DNA from: Toxotes chatareus
Lineage: Eukaryota > Chordata > Actinopteri > Toxotidae
Reading direction: 5' to 3'
Assembly: GCA_016801885.1 (NCBI GenBank)
Contig: CM028900.1
Span: 13,038,972-13,102,971 of the forward strand
Length of the DNA: 64,000 nt
The first letter of the stretch is position 1. Each line of letters begins with the position of its first letter. A program made the translations under genes and the position numbers. Of this stretch, positions 58,401 through 64,000 are shown in pieces. The notes beneath the pieces were generated by a model. That model was not told the origin of the DNA and did not search any database. It worked only from the letters and a program-made list of their open reading frames with translations.

Positions 58401-59392
58401 GTACTGGACCTAAATGATCGCACAAAGAGTTAAAAACACTCAAACACTGCGTCCACAGTTATGAGCATGGCTAACGCACAACGGTATGTGCTCAATGATG
58501 GCACAGGGATGTTCTCAGATAAGACTAAATGAAGTGTGTTTTTGTTTGCCTGGGAGTGCTGCTGTGGTGCATGTTGGGATGTTTTTAACAAACCTAATTT
58601 GACTTACAATCTCTGCATCTCCGTAAAATGCGGCGAGGTCAAGCGGAGTTCGTCCGTTTTTGTCCGTGTGGTCAATGACCGCGCCTTTCTCCACCAAAAA
58701 CTGCACTACATTCTTTTGTCCTTTTAAACATGCCCAGCTCAGGGGTGTCAGTCCCTCCTTGTCCATCGAAGTTAAGGATGCACCTACGGGACAAGCAACA
58801 GTCAACACAATGTCTAATAAAACACTAATTTAAAACTGGTAAATGAGACTAATGGTGGGTATTCTGCAGTAGTGCTGATGTTGCTGTAGCTCACCTTTAG
58901 AAAGCAGAAACTCTACAGTGCTCAGGTGACCCTCACAGGAAGCCACCATGAGTAGGGTCCTGCCCTGCTTGTCGCTGATGTTGATGTCAGCACCATTCTG
59001 CAACAGCAGCTCTGCGATCTAAGAGACAGACGAAAACAGTAAACAGTAAAGTCAAGTGCACAGAACTCACACAGAGCTACAGTCTGTTCATTTAGCAAGG
59101 GACCATGACCCTGTGTCCAGGAACAGTTAGAGCAGAGCAAGCTGCAATACAACAAAATGCCACACATTGTTTGAAAAAGACCCAGAGGCCGAAAAATGTT
59201 GTAGTGGATATGGAGGGACACTTTCTCTGGGACAAAAGAGCCACTCAGCGTCTCTCACCTGCCAGTGTCCCTGTCTGACGGCGCAAAATAGAGGAGACAC
59301 CCCCCGCCGGTTGACCTGCTGCACCACTGCCCCCTGCTCCAACAGGAAGCTACACACCTCCATCTTTCCCCGGCCTGCTGCCGCAGTCAAGG
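53917..59392 (-). CDS. tanc1: TANC1, ankyrin/TPR postsynaptic scaffold (3' eight coding exons)
   Basis: Spliced minus-strand gene, exons 59392-59259, 59018-58895, 58783-58608, 58409-58277, 57513-57422, 56917-56771, 55707-55607 and 55492-53917. All introns are GT-AG and phases match, giving 826 codons plus TAG. The order is C-terminal ankyrin repeats (residues about 1-190), TPR repeats (about 210-315), a short predicted coiled coil ([15 protein letters not shown]), a disordered tail of about 490 residues with poly-Glu and poly-Gln, and the ending ESNV, a class I PDZ ligand. TANC proteins are scaffolds at the postsynaptic density that bind PSD-95-type PDZ proteins. TANC1 is favoured over its paralogue TANC2 because it lies beside WDSUB1, as in human. 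The N-terminal half, with the P-loop ATPase-like region and the first ankyrin repeats, lies beyond 64,000. Confidence 0.95.
54320..54356 (-). repeat. (CAG)n-type coding repeat (poly-Gln in TANC1)
   Basis: Mainly CAG codons (CTG on the plus strand) coding a Gln tract interrupted by Leu. Such tracts vary in length between individuals. Confidence 0.85.
55197..55236 (-). repeat. (GAG)n-type coding repeat (poly-Glu in TANC1)
   Basis: GAG and GAA codons in a row (CTCCTC and TTC on the plus strand) coding ten Glu after DIL. Confidence 0.88.
55607..55707 (-). CDS. tanc1: TANC1 exon: TPR repeat (101 nt)
   Basis: Acceptor TTTTGTAG, donor AGCAG|GTAAAC. It reads [20 protein letters not shown] then [13 protein letters not shown] and two bases of Arg. 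[19 protein letters not shown] is a classic TPR unit. Confidence 0.97.
55708..56770. other. TANC1 intron
   Basis: 1.06-kb AT-rich intron with T-rich tracts near 56,230-56,260. No repeat family is recognised. The small frames at 56,270-56,525 are not supported. Confidence 0.6.
56771..56917 (-). CDS. tanc1: TANC1 exon: TPR repeat (147 nt)
   Basis: Acceptor CCTTCAG, donor CCAAT|GTAAGC, phase 0 at both ends (49 codons). It reads [40 protein letters not shown] and LSRCRRKTN. The A-A-Q-R-Y-Q-Y-A-L helix pair is a TPR signature, and LNLSRCRRK is well conserved in TANC proteins. Confidence 0.96.
56918..57421. other. TANC1 intron
   Basis: About 500 bp with a short CA run near 57,068-57,081. Nothing else is recognised. 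Confidence 0.6.
57422..57513 (-). CDS. tanc1: TANC1 exon: ankyrin-to-TPR junction (92 nt)
   Basis: Acceptor CACCAACAG, donor TACAAG|GTAACG. It reads [20 protein letters not shown] then [11 protein letters not shown], the linker and first helix of the TPR block. Phase in and out agrees with both neighbours. Confidence 0.93.
57514..58276. other. TANC1 intron
   Basis: 760-bp intron. The open frame at 57,979-58,188 has no known motif. No repeat is recognised. Confidence 0.6.
58277..58409 (-). CDS. tanc1: TANC1 exon: last ankyrin repeats (133 nt)
   Basis: Acceptor ATTTAG, donor CTGG|GTAAGA. It reads [40 protein letters not shown] and [20 protein letters not shown] is a TANC-specific ankyrin turn as I recall it. 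Confidence 0.95.
58608..58783 (-). CDS. tanc1: TANC1 exon: two ankyrin repeats (176 nt)
   Basis: Acceptor CCCGTAG, donor GATT|GTAAGT. It reads [40 protein letters not shown] and [19 protein letters not shown]. The [11 protein letters not shown] and [12 protein letters not shown] turns mark two ankyrin repeats. Confidence 0.95.
58895..59018 (-). CDS. tanc1: TANC1 exon: ankyrin repeat (124 nt)
   Basis: Acceptor CTCTTAG, donor AAAG|GTGAGC. It reads [20 protein letters not shown] then [20 protein letters not shown] and K, a full ankyrin unit with the DKQGRT turn and L-M-V-A-S-x-E-G-H. Confidence 0.94.
59259..59392 (-). CDS. tanc1: TANC1 exon: ankyrin repeat (134 nt)
   Basis: On the minus strand the acceptor is CTCTTTAG and the donor CTGGCAG|GTGAGA. 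It reads [40 protein letters not shown] and QGHWQ. The A-A-x-x-G-x-x-x-V-x-x-L-L-x-x-G-A pattern followed by G-x-x-P-L is an ankyrin repeat. It enters with two bases of a split codon. Confidence 0.93.
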
Positions 59393-60960
59393 CTAAAGAG
59401 ATGAGAGAACAGGACACACACACACAGAAGAACAAAAAGTAAGGATACAGTATAGTAGTGAGATAAGAGTGGAACTTAAACCATTCCAAGTAATAACACT
59501 CAGCTAAAGAGGACACTGCAAAGCAAGAAGGTAAGTGGACATGATAACATGTACAGTATGCAGACTTATGCTGTTCACAAGAGAGTCTTTAGTAACCCAC
59601 AAGTATGTGGAGGAAAGGCTCAGATATAAATAGAGTTTGCAATCCTAGAATTCCTCCTATTCTTCACAGAGAAGACGAGCAGAAAAATGCAGGCTAATGT
59701 TTGGTGCTAATTGAGTTTAAAAACAGACAATTATGTTATGCTTATTAAACTCATTAAAATCCTGCCTCAAGCTCTCCGGGTCTTGTAAAGAGAGATGAGA
59801 ATTCAGTCGTTTTATGCATCAGCAGACAAACATTAGACAACAAAGTCAAACAATTCTGTTAAACACCCATTCTTGTTTATATTTTGTATCTTTTTCAGAC
59901 CAGGATTAACTGGAATTAACTGTGTCTGATTCAATTCTAAACAAAAAAAAAGGGGGAAAAAATTTCTAATTTGTTTGCTTGTATTTGGGTCTGCAAAGAA
60001 AACAAAGACAGATTCTCAAAATGTTCAATGCTTACAGTTAATCAGCGGCTGCTGGTGTACGGCAGCAGATGGCTCGGTCTTAAGTGAGCGTTGTTTGTCC
60101 AAACAGAGAGAGATCCACCGCAAGAATCAGAACAGCCCTGCTCTCCCATTCACCTCTGAGAGATTTAAGGTGCCGCTGAGCCTCCATGTCTGAATGACAT
60201 CAACTATCTGGATGAGCAGTGAGCAGAGCCAAACAACCCCACCCTCCATCTGCTCAAAATATGGATATCCTCAAACACGACACGGTAGAGAACAATGACT
60301 CTGAGCAGCTAAACTTAGGCTCCTGGGAGCAGCATTAGCAGCACCTGGGATGATCCTAGGTTACGAAGAACATACGACCAACAGCTGTGCTGTTTGTTGA
60401 TGTTCCCTGTTTTTATGTAACTCATTTTGCTCTTAGAAGTTCTCCATGCCCCAAGCTATTCAGAAAAAGGAGCTCCTTTTTCTCAGTTTGGTCATTTATT
60501 GTTTCAGTATGACTTGCTGCTTCAGTCTTATTGATAAAGTCTTTTATCTTATCTTACATTCTGTAAGCTATTCATCAGCCTTGCCTTTCCTCTAGCCCAC
60601 CTACAAAGCTGCCTTGACAGTGTCTTGAGCAGACTATGCGGAAAAAAACAAAAAACTGATTTAAAAGGTAAATACATGATAATGCCCTGTTTAACCCTCA
60701 GGCTGGAGAAAGTTTTAGTTTATTTTGGGTTTTCTGAAATGAACACAGGGTCAAAAGCATGCATGCACCCACTTAGATCATTAATTCAGTTGTGCTACAA
60801 GTTCCAAAATGTCTTTAAACTTGCAAAGTTCAAGGCCTTTTATCTTCCTGTTAGTGCCCACGACTGACTACAGCTGGTAGCTTCTCTGTGCCCACATGAA
60901 AAGGGTTTGTTTGACAACACTCATTGGATTGGACATCAGTCCGGATTGTTTCTTGGAGGC
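59393..60960. other. TANC1 intron, left part
   Basis: No further ankyrin exon of TANC1 is recognised on the minus strand between here and the end of the window, so this begins an intron of more than 4.6 kb. Open frames at 59,975-60,193 and 60,625-60,867 show no known motif. Confidence 0.55.
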
Positions 60961-60964
60961 ACTT

Positions 60965-61810
60965 CTAATCAACTGCAGATCCCAAGATCACCAATTCAAA
61001 CAATAACATGTAAATACAAGTTATTAGGAGCTTTAGCCACATTGCCACGGTCCAGAAGATAATCCAAACTATCCCCCCACAGCTGATGTACAGATGGTGA
61101 GCCACCAAGGGACAGGCCTCCAATAAACTAGAAGCTGCCGGGACACCTGCGACACCGTCTACAGTCAAGTGCGTTTTGCATTGTCACAGACAGAGAGGCC
61201 GTCGTCCAAGAGAGAAGCCCCTCCTTCAAAATGGATTCCTTCAAGCTTGAGTAAGGTTTGCAGTTGATCATGTGGACGTGATGAAAGAATGGAAAGAATT
61301 ATGAAGAAGGAGGACTACCTCTGAATTCTTCAGAATGACTTTAAATCATCAGCTAGACAGCTGAAACAGGACAATGACCCCAAACACACATCAAAGCTGT
61401 TTGTAGAATGGATAAAGCAGGCTAACATAAAGCTTTTGGAATGACATTCCCAAAGTCCAGACCCGAACCCTGCTGGCAATCCTGGCCAGGAAACCAACAC
61501 ATTCAACTGAACTCGACTAATTCTACCAAGAAGAGTGGTCAAATATCCAACCAGAATTCTGCCAGAGGCTTGCTGATGGCTACCAAAAGCATTTGGTCGA
61601 GGTGCAACTTGCTAAGGGACATTCAATCAAATATTAGGCATGCTGTATGTATAATTTTGTGTTAATTTCAGAAAACCAAACATGAAATAAAAAAGTGCAC
61701 ACAAACTTCTTCTTTTTTTTTTTCTAATAAAGATTCTCATTCTGCCCCAGAAATAGAACAGTTCAAAGAAATCAATGATGAGGGTATGTAAACTTCTGAC
61801 CACAACTACA
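60965..61810 (+). mobile_element. Decayed Tc1/mariner transposon in TANC1 intron
   Basis: Recognisable Tc1 phrases occur in order: TTAGGAGCTTTAGCCACATT at about 61,024, ACAGGACAATGACCCCAAAC near 61,367, CCAAAGTCCAGACCCGAACC near 61,450, and a C-terminal stretch that reads in broken frames as EEWSNIQ and GYQKHLVEVQLAKGHSIKY near 61,530-61,640. The right end GTATGTAAACTTCTGACCAC at 61,784-61,803 is a fish Tc1 terminal repeat. The matching left terminal repeat is not seen. Frameshifts and stops rule out a working transposase. It is a different family from the copy at 94-851. Confidence 0.75.
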
Positions 61811-63410
61811 CTTACCTAAGCAACTGCAGAGTGAAATTAATAAACAACTCAATTACGTGTGATTCAGTAACTGCCTGGAGATGCGGCACATTTTAAATTA
61901 CATAAGAGGTGCATTCTACTGAGCACACCTCTGCTAAACAAAGTTTAGTTTTTTTTTTTTTTCAAATTCAGTGTTTCACAGTGAAAGAAAGAAAGAAATT
62001 AGTAAAATTTCCTGCAGCTCATTAAGCAAAAGTTTGTGATTGAAAGTGTTTATAAGGGGCATTAACTCGTGCACATTCCACTTCCTGTTTACAACCATAA
62101 TAATAACTTAAAAGAAGAATCTTTTCTTCAAAACAACAAATAATGCCCAGAACGCGCTCATGCTCAAATAAAATCTATATGCTATCATTTGAATGAATTA
62201 CTGCCATGACAACAAGTGCCAAAAGAGATATACACAGAAGTGCTACTGGCTACTATATTTATCATAAAATGTCATGTATTCATTTATTTTTATAAGAGAA
62301 TGGCCAATACTCATCAGTAGATACCACAGGGTAGAAAAAAAATGTCATAATATCATATATGAATCATGAAAGAGTACACTTTTGCAACACTTGCCTTGTG
62401 CTTATCCTGCTCAAGTGTGTGTTCACAACACTGAGAATGAATCTGTGCAGTTAAATAACCTTTCTTTGCATAACAGGGAAGCGTTTTGCATCCTAAGAGT
62501 GGATTTTAAAAGATGAAGCTTGCACAGATGTGCAATCCAATTTGCCTCAGTTTAAGCACAGGAGACAGTGGGCCTATTTGCATAGAGACATAATATTCCA
62601 TTGAATTTTAAATGTGAAATTAATTTTCACAGAGACAGGTTCATATCAGAGAATATTTTCGAGAGATGACAGTGAATGGCTGGTTTTTGATGGGATGTTT
62701 CAGGAGCTTTGCGGGTTTTTGATATTCTGGCTACTAACAGGCTGGATTATTATATCTGCACACTGAGTGGCAGACAAGGGATTTGGGGTGAAACTGAGTT
62801 TTAAAATGTCACTTAGTTCTAATCATCTCTGTTGTTTGCATACAGTCAACATGAGCTGAGTCATTTTTACTACCTTGTAGTGAGCTCCTCTACAATGCTG
62901 CACGTAATAAACCAGTAAATGTTCATTTTATGTCTGCAGAAAATGCCTCTTTTTTTCCAAGCACGACCCAGTGAACAAAATCTACATTATGGTTATAATT
63001 GTGTTCACATTACTTTGTGTACTTGCATTTCCCATGAGACAGGATCTCACTTTAAATAAGTGCCAGGTGGGAGCAGAAATATTTGAATATGTGGTCGTGT
63101 CAAGGGTGTGGGAGTTAGTTTGTTTCAGGTCAGTAGTACCATAGCTCAGCGCCTTTCAATTGCTACCTGTGACCTGCTATTTCATTACTTCAGAAGGGAT
63201 GCCAAGCGGTGCTGGTTGTGATTTAACATCCACTTTGTAAACAGTGCTGAGAGTCAAACACGGGACTGAAGCTACAGGTGGCTCCAATGTTTGTGAAAGC
63301 ATGATTACTATTAGTATGAATAATATTGCTCCTCCTTCAAAGAAAGCAGATTTGGAAAAAATGTCATAGTATTTGTAGCTGTAAGTCAGAATGCAGGAAA
63401 ACAGAGTAGC
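61811..63410. other. TANC1 intron, no feature recognised
   Basis: AT-rich sequence with a T run near 61,950 and a GAAA run near 61,984. I found no exon, RNA gene or known repeat. Confidence 0.5.
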
Positions 63411-63979
63411 AATAGTATGGTAAAGAACACAAGAGGACAGTACTTCTTGGAACTTATCTTTGCCACTCAGCATAACTGCAAATCTTTATTTAAGACTGTG
63501 GATCAGCTGGTTGAGCCGACCCCTCCTGCTGAAAGTGATGCCAACTGTGAAAAGTTTTTATCTTACTTCACTGATAAAATAGAGTTCATCAGAGCTTCAG
63601 TTATTTCTGTCCATCACCTACCACAGAACACTTCAAAATCTATTTCCTCCCATTACCTTGTCTGAGCTTTTATAAATAGCATCTCTGATAAAGTGCCTTC
63701 CAGTGCAGTTGATGTAATACCAAAAAAGTGTTTTCTCTAAGTCACTGAATCTATTGGACCCCATCACCTGTCAGTTTTTAACAGTTCTTTATTTAATCAT
63801 TGTGTCCTAGATTACTTCAAAACTGCCGGTGCACAACCTTTAAAAAAACACATGGGCAAACACATCGCAAAAGCCCTGCGATTGACCCCGCCTCTCGCCC
63901 ACAGTCAGCTGGGATAGGCTCCAGCTCCCCACGACCCTGACGGATCAAGCGGTATAGAAAATGGATGGATGGATGGACA
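63411..63979 (+). mobile_element. L2-type LINE fragment with canonical fish 3' tail
   Basis: At 63,450-63,605 the frame reads CKSLFKTVDQLVEPTPPAES, then EKFLSYFTDKIEFIRASVIS, a stretch found between endonuclease and reverse transcriptase in fish L2-like LINEs. The 3' end has CCCCGCCTCTCGCCCACAGT, CAGCTGGGATAGGCTCCAGC, CCACGACCCTGACGGATCAA and a (GGAT)n tail at 63,961-63,977, the usual L2-type terminus, also borrowed by SINEs. Most of the reverse transcriptase is deleted, and stops break the frame after 63,663. Confidence 0.75.
63961..63977 (+). repeat. (ATGG)n tail of the LINE
   Basis: Four copies of ATGG at the 3' terminus of the element, the usual short tail of this LINE class. Confidence 0.85.
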
Positions 63980-64000
63980 TGGCACAACAAATCCTGCCAT

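Noticed and set aside
59975..60193. Possible additional exon in the TANC1 intron
   Set aside because: No ankyrin pattern on the minus strand and no fitting splice phase.

Overview
This window is nuclear DNA from a vertebrate, most likely a percomorph teleost fish. It holds spliced genes with GT-AG introns, Tc1/mariner relics of fish type, a fish L2-type LINE tail, and dense GT, GA and CT microsatellites. I cannot name the species. It contains the 3' parts of two convergent genes separated by a very large tandem array. The gene order WDSUB1 next to TANC1 matches the order I know from human chromosome 2q24, which supports both gene calls.

Left, positions 1-12,466 (+ strand): the last nine coding exons of WDSUB1, a WD-repeat, SAM and U-box protein and likely E3 ubiquitin ligase. 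The exons join in frame into 284 residues plus stop, covering WD repeats about 5-7, the SAM domain and the U-box; earlier exons lie upstream of the window. The introns carry a deleted Tc1/mariner copy (94-851), microsatellites and a hAT-like foldback element (9,251-9,500).

Middle, 13,288-52,740: a worn dispersed repeat, then about 38.5 kb (13,982-52,468) of head-to-tail tandem repeat with a basic unit near 75 bp (roughly 500 copies), then a second dispersed-repeat fragment of similar character. The array has an older variant at both outer edges, higher-order repeats on the left, kilobase-scale internal duplications on the right, and a long irregular centre. All short reading frames in it are products of the 75-bp (25-codon) period and I do not call them genes.

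Right, 52,770-64,000 (- strand): the last eight coding exons of TANC1, a postsynaptic scaffold. They join in frame into 826 residues plus stop: C-terminal ankyrin repeats, TPR repeats, a coiled-coil start, a long low-complexity tail with poly-Glu and poly-Gln, and a C-terminal PDZ ligand ESNV. From 59,393 to the end is TANC1 intron holding a second Tc1/mariner relic and an L2-type LINE fragment.

The strongest candidate for something new is the satellite array: without it the two stop codons would lie only about 3 kb apart. All exon limits come from reading splice sites and phase by eye and from remembered family features; no search was run.
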